Source: Trueperella pyogenes (GTDB lineage Bacteria > Actinomycetota > Actinomycetes > Actinomycetales > Actinomycetaceae). Taken from it: a stretch of 64,000 nt of DNA. The number at the start of each line of letters is the position of its first letter. Position 1 is the first letter of the stretch. A program made the translations under genes and the position numbers. The stretch is from NCBI RefSeq assembly GCF_900460345.1, contig NZ_UHHW01000002.1, positions 682,001 through 746,000 of the forward strand, in the 5' to 3' direction. The notes beneath the pieces are model-generated. The model searched no databases, was not told the DNA's origin, and was given only the letters and a program-made list of their open reading frames with translations. Below, one piece after another: positions 27,559-36,847 of the stretch.

Positions 27559-28821
27559 GTGAGTATTGATTCTGAGATCCGCGGCAGCTCGCACGCATGG
27601 TTAGATGCACGTGTGCGTGAGCTGGTGCGTGCCGCGCGAATCGATCCGCAACGTCAGTTGCACGCGCTTGAATCCCTTATTGATGAGGCGTTCGCAGAAT
27701 TTGAAAACCTGACGGTTGCGGGGCTTGTGGCGCCGTTGGAGGATTCCCTCGTTACTCGTCGCAAGCTCCTTGACGATATCGGGGGATTCGGCCCGCTACA
27801 AGCACTCATCGATGACCCGGATATTGAAGAGATCTGGATCAACGAACCCGGCCGGGTCTTCTTTGCTAAGGATGGGATCAGCCAGCTTTCAACCATCTTG
27901 CTCGAAGAACGCCAGGTCAAGGATCTCGTGGAGAGGATGCTGCGCGCTTCGGGGCGTCGCCTGGATCTCTCCCAGCCCTTCGTGGACGCCGCTCTCCACA
28001 CTGGCGAACGTCTTCACGTGGCGATCCCGGACATCACACGTCAGCACTGGGCGGTTAATATCCGCAAGTATATCGTTCGGCCACGCAGGCTACGGACCCT
28101 TGTCGAACTCGGAACGCTTTCCGAGCAGGCCGCCACTTTCCTCGACGCGGCGATTGACTGCGGACTAAACGTCATCGTTTCTGGCGCCACCCAGGCCGGA
28201 AAAACGACCTTCCTGCGCGCCCTTCTCGGCGCTATTCCTGCAGGCCAGCGGATTATTACAGCGGAAGAGGTGTTCGAATTAAATTTGGCTCACCGGGACG
28301 TGGTCGCGCTCCAGACCCGGCCTGCCAACATCGAAGACCGCGGTGAGATAACCCTTCGTCGCCTGGTGCGCGAATCTTTGCGGATGCGCCCGGATCGGAT
28401 CGTCATTGGCGAGGTACGCCAGGCTGAGGCTTTCGACATGCTCATCGCGCTCAACTCTGGCATCCCTGGGGCGTGTACGCTCCACGCCAATTCTGCGCGC
28501 GACGCCGTCAGCAAACTCAGCGTCTTGCCACTCCTGGCTGGCGAGAACGTGACCTCAGATTTCGTCATACCCACTGTTGCCAACACGATTGATCTGCTGG
28601 TTCATCTTCATCGCGATCGGGAAGGCACGCGTCGCGTACGCGAGATTCTCGCACTGACCGGGCGAACCGAGGGCAACATCATTGAAACGAGTGAGCTGTT
28701 TGTCGATCGTGGCTACGGGCTTGAACGCAGATCGGGCTACATTGCCCATCCGGAACTCTTCGAAGAGCGCGGCTATGACCTGCACGCGCTGCTGGGAGGT
28801 GGTTCATGGCCTTCGTTATAG
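27559..28821 (+). CDS. tadA: TadA/CpaF-type pilus assembly ATPase
   Basis: A 420-residue hexameric secretion ATPase that powers Flp pilus extension (and retraction) at the cytoplasmic face. Walker A GATQAGKTTF near residue 209, the Asp box TAEEVFELNL, Walker B region RMRPDRIVIGEVRQAEAFD and the His box CTLHANSARDA are all present. The N-terminal domain (about 1-190) includes the IDDPDIEEIWINEPGR segment typical of CpaF. It overlaps tadB by 16 nt. No TadZ/Ssd gene or prepilin peptidase is found in the window. Confidence 0.93.
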   Translation: MSIDSEIRGSSHAWLDARVRELVRAARIDPQRQLHALESLIDEAFAEFENLTVAGLVAPLEDSLVTRRKLLDDIGGFGPLQALIDDPDIEEIWINEPGRVFFAKDGISQLSTILLEERQVKDLVERMLRASGRRLDLSQPFVDAALHTGERLHVAIPDITRQHWAVNIRKYIVRPRRLRTLVELGTLSEQAATFLDAAIDCGLNVIVSGATQAGKTTFLRALLGAIPAGQRIITAEEVFELNLAHRDVVALQTRPANIEDRGEITLRRLVRESLRMRPDRIVIGEVRQAEAFDMLIALNSGIPGACTLHANSARDAVSKLSVLPLLAGENVTSDFVIPTVANTIDLLVHLHRDREGTRRVREILALTGRTEGNIIETSELFVDRGYGLERRSGYIAHPELFEERGYDLHALLGGGSWPSL

Positions 28822-29621
28822 GCAGTCTCATCGGGCTCGGCCTCTTCCTCATCCTCGGCGCGGCGCAACGGCCTCGGCCTGTCAGCTTGCCGGCGGGGAT
28901 CTGGCCTAAGACGTGGCCTGCCCTCGCCGCCGGGGCTGCAGGCTTCGCCCTGGTAGCCGCGATATCAGGCTCGCTTGCGATCTCGGCCTCCATCGCGGTG
29001 CTGTGCGGCGCTATTCCAGGAGTCTGGCGGGGCGCTCGCGCACGACGTCGGCGTGAGGAGCTACGCGAGACGTGGCCGGAGGTCATCGATGACATCGTGG
29101 CAAATGTGCGCGTAGGGTTGCCAATCAGCGAATCCTTGGGGCTTCTTGCGGTACGCGGCCCAGAGGTGATGCGTCCGGCCTTTTCGCAGTTCGCGCAGCA
29201 CCTGCGTGCCGATGGTCGGCTGGATCCAGCTCTCGATGCTCTCAAGGCGGATCTCGCGGACCCGATGACGGATCGGATTCTTGAGGCTCTTCGCCTCGCC
29301 CACGACCTCGGCGGCCGGGACTTGTCCACCACACTGGCGAGTCTGGCTGCCCTTGTGCGGGAGGAGAATCGAGCGCGCGGTGAGCTGCTGGCCCGTCAGT
29401 CGTGGACAGTCAACGGTGCTCGCCTTGCCGCTGTTGCACCGTGGCTGTTGCTGCTCCTTTTCTCGACCCGCCCAGGTGCTATCGATGCCTTCACCACACC
29501 CACGGGTGTCTTCATTCTGGTTAGCGGATTCGTTCTCACCGTGGTGGCCTATTGGCTCATGCTACGGCTCGGGCGTCTGCCGGAAGAAGAAAGAATTTTT
29601 GCGGGGGTGGGCCATGCTTAG
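28806..29621 (+). CDS. tadB: TadB-type pilus platform protein (type II secretion F family)
   Basis: A 271-residue inner-membrane platform subunit. Hydrophobic segments lie at about residues 3-20, 38-73 and at the C-terminus (LAAVAPWLLLLLFSTR and FILVSGFVLTVVAYWLML). The T2SSF domain lies between (VANVRVGLPISESLGLLAV and AHDLGGRDLSTTLASL). GGGAGG upstream of ATG 28806 is a good ribosome binding site. It ends overlapping tadC by 8 nt. Confidence 0.88.
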   Translation: MAFVIGSLIGLGLFLILGAAQRPRPVSLPAGIWPKTWPALAAGAAGFALVAAISGSLAISASIAVLCGAIPGVWRGARARRRREELRETWPEVIDDIVANVRVGLPISESLGLLAVRGPEVMRPAFSQFAQHLRADGRLDPALDALKADLADPMTDRILEALRLAHDLGGRDLSTTLASLAALVREENRARGELLARQSWTVNGARLAAVAPWLLLLLFSTRPGAIDAFTTPTGVFILVSGFVLTVVAYWLMLRLGRLPEEERIFAGVGHA

Positions 29622-30471
29622 CTTCTTTGCTGGCGCGTCTGTGGTAGGTGGCCTCCTCCTCGTCTGCTACACCCTGGTATATCGCCCCAGCGAACTCTTT
29701 GAGCGCGTGATGCCTTATGTCGCTACGCGCTTGAAGCGCCCACCACGCCGTCGCGCCGCTATCGCGGCGAAGATTCTCGACGCCGTCGGTTCCACACATG
29801 CGTCAGTCGAGCGGCGCACCCACCTGCTTGGAGACCTCACAACGGCTGATTTTCGCATTCGTCAGTTGCAGTGGGCCAGTTTTGGATTTGTGGGTGGTGC
29901 CCTCGTCGCTTTTGCGCTTGTGGTTCGGGGCGTGCCGGTGGTGATCGCGCTGGTCGCTGTCGTGATTGGAGCGGGCGCGGGTATGCTCGGTGCGGATTGG
30001 AGATTGTCTAAGCGGGTGGCCAACAGGCAAAAGGCCTACACCGCGCAGCTTCCCGATGTTGTAGAAATCCTCGCCCTGGCGGTGGCCTCGGGCGAATCGA
30101 TTCGCGCGGCGATAGACCGGGTGTGTGCGATAGGGGAGGGCGAGATGGTCGCGGAGTTGTCGCGTACCATGAGCGAGGTTCACGCTGGACAGCCCTTGAC
30201 TGCCGCGCTCATCGACATGGGAAACCGATCGGGAAACCGCAATGTTGCGCGTTTTTCCGAGGCTATCGTCGCAGCCGTGGAACAGGGCAGCGGCCTGGCC
30301 GGATCGTTACACGCGCAGGCTCACGACGCCCGCGACGCCGCCCGTCGCGACCTTCTTGAAATCGGCGGCAAAGCCGAGATCGCGATGATGATTCCGGTTG
30401 TATTCATCATCATGCCATTGACAGTGGTCTTCACCGTCTTCCCTGCACTTCACACACTCAATTTCACCTAG
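29614..30471 (+). CDS. tadC: TadC-type pilus platform protein (type II secretion F family)
   Basis: A 285-residue membrane protein paired with TadB. An N-terminal membrane segment (MLSFFAGASVVGGLLLVCY), a central pair near residues 90-130 and a C-terminal MIPVVFIIMPLTVVFTVFP segment flank the T2SSF domain (LPDVVEILALAVASGESI, EAIVAAVEQGSGLAGSL). The frame opens at 29281 inside tadB; ATG 29614 is the first start that gives a TadC-like N-terminus. The next gene begins 12 nt after the stop, with AGGAAAGGG in the gap. Confidence 0.88.
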   Translation: MLSFFAGASVVGGLLLVCYTLVYRPSELFERVMPYVATRLKRPPRRRAAIAAKILDAVGSTHASVERRTHLLGDLTTADFRIRQLQWASFGFVGGALVAFALVVRGVPVVIALVAVVIGAGAGMLGADWRLSKRVANRQKAYTAQLPDVVEILALAVASGESIRAAIDRVCAIGEGEMVAELSRTMSEVHAGQPLTAALIDMGNRSGNRNVARFSEAIVAAVEQGSGLAGSLHAQAHDARDAARRDLLEIGGKAEIAMMIPVVFIIMPLTVVFTVFPALHTLNFT

Positions 30472-30483
30472 GAAAGGGAAAGC

Positions 30484-30678
30484 ATGACAATCCATTTCTT
30501 TAAGACGATAAGCCGTCTTCTGTGGCCAGCTCAGGAACTCGACGAAGGCGGCGACGTGCCCGGTTGGGTCATGATTACTCTCATGACTGCCGCGCTTGTG
30601 GTGCTCATTTGGGCGGTTGCCGGGCCTGCATTGACCGATCTGTTCAAAAATGCGATCGACCGCCTGCTCACCATCTGA
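30484..30678 (+). CDS. Flp-type pilin-like small membrane protein
   Basis: A 64-residue protein between tadC and the TadE-like genes, the usual position of the major Flp pilin. AGGAAAGGG ends 5 nt before the ATG. After a short basic-hydrophobic leader comes ELDEGGDVPGWVMITLM, then one hydrophobic helix and the amphipathic tail FKNAIDRLLTI. The layout (charged leader, GG, one helix) resembles a class III prepilin. The usual Glu-Tyr/Phe pair at +5/+6 is absent, so processing by a TadV-type peptidase is uncertain. It should be the abundant pilus subunit or a variant of it. Confidence 0.7.
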   Translation: MTIHFFKTISRLLWPAQELDEGGDVPGWVMITLMTAALVVLIWAVAGPALTDLFKNAIDRLLTI

Positions 30679-31018
30679 GGCTGGCAACGCCACGGTCGGG
30701 TTCGTCGCCACAGTGGGATTGCTCCTCATGGTGGTCTACACGCTCATCGCTGCAGCGCTGAGCTGGTATGTGCACGCCATCGCCACGGACTCGGCAATGG
30801 AGGGGGCGCGAGTCGGGATTGCGGCCGGATCGGCGTCGGTAGCTGAAGCCCGCACACGCGACCTCATGACGACCACCCTCAGCCCCGCCTATGCCCAGAA
30901 CGTGTCAGCACACTTGACTACCTCGGGGATCGAGGTGATCGTGCGCTCGCCTGTGCCTGGTGCAGGTTTCCTCGGCAAGAATGTGATCGAGGTGAGGGCA
31001 AGTGCACTTCGCGAATAA
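30650..31018 (+). CDS. TadE-like pseudopilin 1
   Basis: A 122-residue protein with the form charged head, SEAGNATVGF, one hydrophobic helix (about residues 16-42), then an extracytoplasmic domain. TadE/TadF minor pilins look like this, but the Glu of the consensus ATVEF is Gly here. The only available start, ATG 30650, lies 29 nt inside the preceding pilin gene and lacks a clear ribosome binding site. Translation probably depends on coupling. The end overlaps the next gene by 17 nt. Confidence 0.75.
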   Translation: MRSTACSPSEAGNATVGFVATVGLLLMVVYTLIAAALSWYVHAIATDSAMEGARVGIAAGSASVAEARTRDLMTTTLSPAYAQNVSAHLTTSGIEVIVRSPVPGAGFLGKNVIEVRASALRE

Positions 31019-31436
31019 GCCCATCTCCGGTCGAGAAGTTGGTGAGGATGGCAACGCAATCGTCGAATTCGTAGGCGTCATGGTCGTCATCATTATTCCT
31101 GCGCTCGTGTTACTGACCGGCTTAGCCACGACGACGATGGCACAGCTGGCGCTCAACGACGCCGCCCGGCAGTCCGCCCGTGCGTATGTGCGCGCACAGT
31201 CAGCGTCCGCGGCGTATTCCGCGGGTGGATCGCTTGCCCATCAGGCATGGGCAAACCGCGGTTTTACCGAGCCAATCCGCCTCGACTTTTCATGTAGCGC
31301 CAGGCCTTGCCTGACGCCGGGGGAGTCGGTGACGGCAAGAGTGTCGGCAACTATTACGGTTCCCGTCATTGGCGCCCTTACCCTGCACGGTGAACAGACC
31401 ATGGTCGTAGACCAGTACCGGGTGGCTCGACCATGA
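31002..31436 (+). CDS. TadE-like pseudopilin 2
   Basis: A 144-residue minor pilin-like protein starting at GTG 31002. GEDGNAIVEFVGVMVVIII carries the canonical Glu at position +5 after the Gly cleavage site. One transmembrane helix follows, then a periplasmic-type domain with two cysteines (FSCSARPCLTPG) that could form a short disulphide loop. It overlaps both neighbours and is part of the tad operon. Confidence 0.82.
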   Translation: MHFANKPISGREVGEDGNAIVEFVGVMVVIIIPALVLLTGLATTTMAQLALNDAARQSARAYVRAQSASAAYSAGGSLAHQAWANRGFTEPIRLDFSCSARPCLTPGESVTARVSATITVPVIGALTLHGEQTMVVDQYRVARP

Positions 31437-31879
31437 CCGCGCAGGCGGATCGGCGATACGCGGGAGCGGCAGGGCGGTGCACAGGAGCAGAAGAGGGCAA
31501 TCTCATCGTGCTCGGGCTGGGCGTATGGGTGGTTGTCATCTCACTCATCGTCATTCTCGCCTCGGTTATCCACATCCACGGAGTGCGCCGGGACATGCTG
31601 AACACTGCCGACGCCCTGGCCTTGGAACTCGCCCAAGACCTTGCGGATTCTGCCTACTACTCCAGCTCCGCGTTGAACCTGATTCCCGAGCCGCCAGCGT
31701 CTGGGACGATCACCGTCGATGGGCGTGAGGTGAGATTTAGGACGGAAGTGGCTAACGACGCCGTCGTCGTAACGCTCGTGGGAAAGGTGCAGATTGTGTT
31801 CTTTCCACGGTTTCTTGATGCCATGGACGAAGTAGAACTCACGGTCACCTCCACGGCTGCACTCAGACAAATGCCGTAG
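31433..31879 (+). CDS. TadE/TadG-like secretion-neighbourhood protein
   Basis: A 148-residue protein overlapping the previous gene by 4 nt (ATGA). After a long charged head comes EEGNLIVLGLGVWVVVI and a membrane helix, then VHIHGVRRDMLNTADALALELAQDL. This Rv3660c-neighbourhood TadE-like form (a helix followed by a D-x-A-A/L-A-A amphipathic stretch) is common as the last gene of actinobacterial tad loci. The Glu of the pilin motif is missing. It ends 9 nt before prfB. Confidence 0.72.
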   Translation: MTAQADRRYAGAAGRCTGAEEGNLIVLGLGVWVVVISLIVILASVIHIHGVRRDMLNTADALALELAQDLADSAYYSSSALNLIPEPPASGTITVDGREVRFRTEVANDAVVVTLVGKVQIVFFPRFLDAMDEVELTVTSTAALRQMP

Positions 31880-31882
31880 ACT
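31877..31882 (+). promoter_or_regulatory. leaderless -10 hexamer of prfB
   Basis: TAGACT exactly 6 nt before GTG 31889. It overlaps the stop codon of the last tad gene, giving prfB its own transcript. Confidence 0.5.
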
Positions 31883-31888
31883 GCTGGG

Positions 31889-33019
31889 GTGGCCATTGAT
31901 TATCAGCAAGAACTCGACAAGCTTCGCCGGACCTTCGATCAGATCGAGGCGGTGAGTGATGTCCCTGCGCTCAAAGCGTCGATCGCGGATCTCACGGAAA
32001 AATCTGCGGCTCCGGATCTGTGGGACGATCCCGACGCGGCACAGGCTGTCACCTCGAAGCTCTCGCACGCGCAATCCAAACTTGAACGCATCGAGAAAAT
32101 GGGCGAGCGGGTGGAGGATGCCGAGACGCTCTATGAGATGGCTGTCGAAGAGTCGACCTCGGATGTGGCCTCAGGCCAGGAGCTCTACGCAGAGCTGGAT
32201 AGCGAGATAACTAAGATCTCTGCAGACCTGTCGGACCTTGAGATCAAGACTTTGCTCAGTGGAGAGTATGACGAGCGCGACGCCGTCGTGACCATTCGCT
32301 CGGGAGCTGGGGGAGTGGACGCGGCTGACTTCGCCCAGATGCTGCAACGCATGTACCTGCGCTGGGCGGAACGCCACGGCTATAAGACCAAGGTGATGGA
32401 CACCTCCTACGCGGAGGAAGCAGGAATTAAGTCCACAACCTTTGAGGTCAGCGCGCCTTACGCGTACGGCACGCTGTCGGTTGAAGCGGGAACTCATCGG
32501 CTTGTGCGCATTTCTCCTTTTGACAACCAGGGGCGGCGGCAGACCTCCTTTGCGGCTGTCGAGGTGATCCCGCTGATCGAGACCACCGATTCCATCGAGA
32601 TCCCGGATACGGAATTAAAGATCGACGTGTTCCGCTCGTCAGGACCGGGCGGGCAGTCAGTGAATACGACTGACTCGGCCGTGCGCATGACCCACATACC
32701 CACCGGTATCACGGTCTCGATGCAGGACGAGAAGTCCCAGATTCAAAACCGCGCCGCAGCCCTGCGCGTGTTGCAATCTAAGCTCTTGCAAAAGCGCCAT
32801 GAAGAAGAGCAGGCGAAGAAGAGGGAACTGGCCGGCGACGTCAAGGCCTCCTGGGGAGACCAGATGCGCTCTTACGTCTTACACCCGTACCAAATGGTCA
32901 AGGATCTGCGTACCGGACACGAGGTCGGTAATACCGATGCGGTATTTGACGGCGATCTGGACGGCTTTATCGACGCCGGTATTCGCTGGCGTCAATCGGA
33001 TAAAAACAGCGAGGGCTGA
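31889..33019 (+). CDS. prfB: peptide chain release factor 2
   Basis: A 376-residue factor that recognises UGA and UAA and triggers peptide release. The GGQ motif is at residues 254-256 within [18 protein letters not shown]. The SPF tripeptide that reads the stop codon is in [13 protein letters not shown] near residue 208. The gene is one continuous frame from GTG 31889, so the programmed +1 frameshift found in many bacteria is absent, as is common in Actinobacteria. A leaderless promoter precedes it. About 150 bp without a gene separate it from ftsE, apart from a weak GCGCG/CGCGC hairpin at 33029-33043. Confidence 0.96.
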   Translation: MAIDYQQELDKLRRTFDQIEAVSDVPALKASIADLTEKSAAPDLWDDPDAAQAVTSKLSHAQSKLERIEKMGERVEDAETLYEMAVEESTSDVASGQELYAELDSEITKISADLSDLEIKTLLSGEYDERDAVVTIRSGAGGVDAADFAQMLQRMYLRWAERHGYKTKVMDTSYAEEAGIKSTTFEVSAPYAYGTLSVEAGTHRLVRISPFDNQGRRQTSFAAVEVIPLIETTDSIEIPDTELKIDVFRSSGPGGQSVNTTDSAVRMTHIPTGITVSMQDEKSQIQNRAAALRVLQSKLLQKRHEEEQAKKRELAGDVKASWGDQMRSYVLHPYQMVKDLRTGHEVGNTDAVFDGDLDGFIDAGIRWRQSDKNSEG

Positions 33020-33172
33020 CGGCGAACCGCGCGGGCTTCGCGCTGTCAAAGCTGCGCAAATGCGCCTTGTAGAGTGCAATTAACTCAATATTTTCTCGGC
33101 GTGCCTTGCTGGTCATGAATTGTGTGGCTCCTATGCTGGGAGACGACCATGACTGCAAGGATTTAGCGCTTT

Positions 33173-33865
33173 ATGATCACATTCGATAACGTCACGAAGG
33201 TTTATCAGCGTGGGGCTGCTCCCGCGCTTGATGACGTGAGCCTCAATATTGACCGTGGGGAATTCGTGTTCCTCGTGGGCGCTTCCGGTTCGGGGAAGTC
33301 CACTATGCTCGCCCTCATTTTGGCTGAGGAGCGTCCCACCCAGGGCAGAGTACACGTGCTGGGTAAGGATCTTGCGAGCGTGTCCTCCCGGCGGGTGCCA
33401 TTCTTGCGCCGGCAGATCGGCACTGTGTTCCAGGACTTCCGCTTGCTTGAGGATAAGAACGTGTTCGACAACGTGGCGCTCGCGATGCAGGTAACTGGCA
33501 GGCCACGCCATGCCATCCTCAAGGAGGTTCCGCAGGTTCTTGAACTTGTTGGCCTGGATGGCAAAGAAAAGCGGCGGATGCACGAGCTTTCTGGCGGTGA
33601 AAAACAGCGTGTGGCGATCGCGCGTGCGATGGTCAATCGTCCTGAGCTGCTCCTCGCGGACGAGCCCACCGGCAATCTCGACCACAAGACGGCGTTAGGG
33701 ATTATGCGCCTGCTCGACCGGATCAACCGGCAGGGGACCACAGTAGTGATGGCAACCCACGATCAAGCGATTGTCAATCAGCTGCGCAAGCGGGTCATTG
33801 AACTCGTTGCCGGGAACGTGGTGCGCGATCAGGATCGTGGCGTGTACGGGGGGAGCCAAGCGTGA
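33173..33865 (+). CDS. ftsE: cell division ATP-binding protein FtsE
   Basis: A 230-residue ABC ATPase that, with FtsX, activates peptidoglycan hydrolases at the division site. Walker [10 protein letters not shown] is at residues 36-44, the Q loop VFQDFRLL near 85, the signature [17 protein letters not shown] near 137 and Walker [13 protein letters not shown] near 158. GCAAGG precedes ATG 33173 by about 12 nt. It overlaps ftsX by 4 nt. Confidence 0.96.
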   Translation: MITFDNVTKVYQRGAAPALDDVSLNIDRGEFVFLVGASGSGKSTMLALILAEERPTQGRVHVLGKDLASVSSRRVPFLRRQIGTVFQDFRLLEDKNVFDNVALAMQVTGRPRHAILKEVPQVLELVGLDGKEKRRMHELSGGEKQRVAIARAMVNRPELLLADEPTGNLDHKTALGIMRLLDRINRQGTTVVMATHDQAIVNQLRKRVIELVAGNVVRDQDRGVYGGSQA

Positions 33866-34770
33866 GACTGAGGTTTATTTTCAGCCAGGTCTTTAAAGGC
33901 CTGCGTACAAATTTTGCGCTTTCGGCGTCGGTGACGCTGGTGGCGTTTGTGTCCCTCCTCTTTGTGGGCGCTGCTGTCCTCTTACAGAATCAGATCGAGT
34001 CAGCGAAGAATGCTTGGTATGACCGCGTGGAGGTCTCTGCCTTCCTGTGTGCTCCCGATCAGAACACGGCTCAGTGCGCGGGTGGAGAGGCTACCCAGGA
34101 GCAGATCGATGCCCTCGATAAATTCCTCCATTCTCCGCAGATGGCGGGCTATGTGGAGAAAGTATTCTTCGAAACAAAGGAAGAGGCCTACAAGAACTTC
34201 CGCGAGTACCTCAAGGACAGCGCTTGGGTGGACACAGTTTCTCCACAGCAGATGCAGGCTTCGTTCCGTGTCAAGCTTGTCAATCCTGAAGAATATGACG
34301 TCGTCCGGGAGAGTATCGAAGGGCGCCCGGGCGTTGACACCGTTATTGATCAGCGCGAACAGCTCGAACCGCTTTTTAAGATGCTCAATCGCTTTACGCT
34401 GATCGCCGGCGTGCTGGCGAGCGTCATGATTATCACCGCATTGCTTCTCATTCCTGCCACGATCCGCCTGTCGGCTATGTTCCGCAAGAACGAGACTGAG
34501 ATTATGCGTTTCGTCGGCGCATCGAACAGCTTTATTCACGCGCCTTTCATTTTGGAGGGGATGCTTGCCGCCCTTATCGGTTCACTTGCCGCCGCGGCGA
34601 CCCTGTGGATAACAGTGGAGTACTTCATCCAGGAATGGTTCGCTGGGTCGTGGTTGCGGATCATCACCGGGCACGACGTGCTCGTGCTCATGCCTTGGCT
34701 CATAATAGGGGCGCTCATTGTGGCTGGCTTCGCCTCATTCCTGGCACTGCGCCGCTACACGCGAGTTTAG
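33862..34770 (+). CDS. ftsX: cell division protein FtsX
   Basis: A 302-residue membrane partner of FtsE. TM1 is at about residues 20-45. The large extracellular loop (about 45-180) contains [15 protein letters not shown] and [15 protein letters not shown], which contact the hydrolase. Three TM segments follow from about 180 to 300. GTG 33862 overlaps the ftsE stop. The stop TAG at 34768-34770 is embedded in the ribosome binding site of the next gene, so the two are translated together. Confidence 0.95.
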   Translation: MRLRFIFSQVFKGLRTNFALSASVTLVAFVSLLFVGAAVLLQNQIESAKNAWYDRVEVSAFLCAPDQNTAQCAGGEATQEQIDALDKFLHSPQMAGYVEKVFFETKEEAYKNFREYLKDSAWVDTVSPQQMQASFRVKLVNPEEYDVVRESIEGRPGVDTVIDQREQLEPLFKMLNRFTLIAGVLASVMIITALLLIPATIRLSAMFRKNETEIMRFVGASNSFIHAPFILEGMLAALIGSLAAAATLWITVEYFIQEWFAGSWLRIITGHDVLVLMPWLIIGALIVAGFASFLALRRYTRV

Positions 34771-34778
34771 GAGGAACG

Positions 34779-36110
34779 ATGCGTAGGCTGATGTCGGCAA
34801 TAGCAGCGATGGCCTTGGCTGCGGGCGTTCTTGCAGCACCGGCTCTCGCCGACGAGCGCAGCGACCTGGTCGACAAACAACACGAGCAAAAAGCCGAAAA
34901 GGAACGCTTGCAGTCCGAGCTCGAAGGGATCGACGTCAACCTCCAAGAGGCCTACCTGCATCTGGAAGAGACTCGTGGGAAAATCCCGGAGGCGGAAGCG
35001 GCTGTGCAATCCGCTGAGGTGGAGCTGGCAGCCTCCGTGCGTGAGTTGGAGGCAAATACCGCCTTGCTCCAGGCCGCCCAGGGTGAATTGCGTGGGATCA
35101 AGACTGAAATTGAGGAGAACGAGGCCAGCGCTGATGCGACTCGCAAGACCCTTGGTGAGCTCGCCCGTGCTACCTACCGCGGTGACACCATGCCGTCTGC
35201 CCTAGACATGCTTGTTGGCTCCGCTACCGCCGAGGATTTCACAAATGCATATCGGGCTCAGTCAGCAGTGAGCCGCTCGCAGGCGGCGTCGTTGGTGCAG
35301 TTCCAGCAAAGAGCAGCACAGTCGAAGAATCGCCAGGCTCGCCAGAGCGCAGTCGAGGAACAGATCGAGGATCTCAAGGCCAAGTCTGAAGAGCTCGTGG
35401 GTGCGCAGAAGGCGAAGAAAGCTGAGGCGGATTCCCGGAAGGCAAAATTGCTGTCCCTGGAGTCGAGTCTGGTCACTCAGTCGAAGGACTTCGAGGAGCG
35501 AAAGTCCAACTATCAGTCTTCGCTGAAGAATCTTGAGACCCAGTCCGAGCAAACCGCCAAGCGCATCGCCGAGATCGACGAGGAGAATCGTCGTAAAGAA
35601 GCGGCTGAGCGCGCGGCTCGCGAGGCGGCCGAACGCGCGCGCCGGCAGCCGAACGCTCCAGCGGCTCCTGCTGCTCCGGGCGGCAGTTGGATTCAGCCGC
35701 CCGTGCCTGCGCCAGTGTACGTGACCTCGCCATTTGGGATGCGCGTGTACCCGTTTGGCGGCAGGTGGATGCACAACGGAGTCGACCTGCGCTCTCGCTG
35801 CGGTGAGCCGCAGACGGCGCCCGCCGACGGCGTCGTCTCGGCTGTCGTTCCCGCTGCCGGCAACGGCACACACGGTAACCAGATCTTCATTAATCACGGG
35901 ATGGTCGGCGGTAGTTCCTATGTGACCGTGACTAACCATCTCTCGGCCTTTAACGTGAAGCCGGGCCAGAGCGTTAAGCAGGGGCAAGTGATCGGATGGA
36001 CCGGGCAGACCGGCCTCGTCACCGCTTGCCACGTCCACTTCGAAGTGTGGCAGAACGGGCGGGTTATCGACCCGATGAGTCTTTCTTCATTCACGCGTCG
36101 CTACTCATAA
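34779..36110 (+). CDS. secreted M23 peptidase with coiled coil, FtsEX-controlled type
   Basis: A 443-residue secreted peptidoglycan hydrolase. A signal peptide ends at ALADE (about residue 24). A long coiled coil covers about residues 25-290. A Pro/Ala linker (APAAPAAPGG) leads to the LytM/M23 domain: zinc ligands His332 and Asp336 in HNGVDLRS, and His418-x-His420 in CHVHFEVW. The layout is that of EnvC/PcsB/RipC, which are switched on by FtsEX. Position directly behind ftsX supports this. AGGAGG ends 5 nt before ATG 34779; the larger open frame from 34605 is inside ftsX. Confidence 0.93.
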   Translation: MRRLMSAIAAMALAAGVLAAPALADERSDLVDKQHEQKAEKERLQSELEGIDVNLQEAYLHLEETRGKIPEAEAAVQSAEVELAASVRELEANTALLQAAQGELRGIKTEIEENEASADATRKTLGELARATYRGDTMPSALDMLVGSATAEDFTNAYRAQSAVSRSQAASLVQFQQRAAQSKNRQARQSAVEEQIEDLKAKSEELVGAQKAKKAEADSRKAKLLSLESSLVTQSKDFEERKSNYQSSLKNLETQSEQTAKRIAEIDEENRRKEAAERAAREAAERARRQPNAPAAPAAPGGSWIQPPVPAPVYVTSPFGMRVYPFGGRWMHNGVDLRSRCGEPQTAPADGVVSAVVPAAGNGTHGNQIFINHGMVGGSSYVTVTNHLSAFNVKPGQSVKQGQVIGWTGQTGLVTACHVHFEVWQNGRVIDPMSLSSFTRRYS

Positions 36111-36217
36111 GCAGAGGCCCATCACCGGCGCCTGGACCGAGTGACGATGCTTTTGCGAGAATAGCGAGTGAAACGCTAGGATTTATAGCCACGCCAAATG
36201 AGGAAGGGGGGCGTCTT

Positions 36218-36751
36218 ATGCCGAAAGCCTGGAAAAAGAACAACGCAAAGCTGACCCCTGCCCAAAAAGCCAAAGAGGCCGCGGACGCCAAGCAGGTGGT
36301 GGCGCGTAACAAGAAGGCGCGTCACGATTACTTTATTGACAAGACGTACGAGGCAGGCCTCGTGCTCGCCGGCACGGAAGTCAAAGCGCTTCGGGCTGGG
36401 CGCGCATCGCTGATGGAAGCGTGGATTGACTTTGATCGGCGTGGTGAGGCATGGCTGGTCGGAGCCAATATTCCGGTGTGGTCTACGGGTGGTTGGACGA
36501 ACCACGCGCCCACCCAAAAGCGGAAACTGCTCCTGCACAAAGATGAGCTGCGCACACTGGCAGTGAAAGTCAAGGAGAAGGGCACCACCGTGGTGCCGCT
36601 CGAACTTTACTTCATTCGTGGACGCGCCAAGGTGGAGATCGGGTTGGCACGCGGTAAGCAGGAATGGGACAAGCGCGAAACCTTGCGCCGCAAGCAAGAC
36701 CAGCGGGAGGCTGAGCGCGCCGTTGCCGAGGCACGCAAGCGGGCACGCTAG
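36218..36751 (+). CDS. smpB: SsrA-binding protein SmpB
   Basis: A 177-residue partner of tmRNA in ribosome rescue. The core begins VARNKKARHDYFIDKTYEAG, with AGTEVKALRAGRASL near residue 55 and KLLLHKDELRTL near 105. The basic C-terminal tail (KRETLRRKQDQREAER) enters the decoding centre. The N-terminal 25 residues are an extra Lys/Ala-rich head. ATG 36218 follows GAGGAAGGGGGG; the open frame from 35996 lies in the M23 gene. Its RNA partner ssrA lies 2.7 kb downstream. Confidence 0.95.
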   Translation: MPKAWKKNNAKLTPAQKAKEAADAKQVVARNKKARHDYFIDKTYEAGLVLAGTEVKALRAGRASLMEAWIDFDRRGEAWLVGANIPVWSTGGWTNHAPTQKRKLLLHKDELRTLAVKVKEKGTTVVPLELYFIRGRAKVEIGLARGKQEWDKRETLRRKQDQREAERAVAEARKRAR

Positions 36752-36847
36752 CGCGGGTAGATGACCCGAAGCGCACAGCTTTTGGCACGATCGTGCACGT
36801 TGGCTTAACACGCCCCGTCCCGTCAGTTTTCGTGGTTGGCTTAACCT

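Noticed and set aside
31889..31970. Programmed frameshift site in prfB
   Set aside because: The gene is a single continuous frame from GTG 31889; no in-frame UGA with the slippery context is present.
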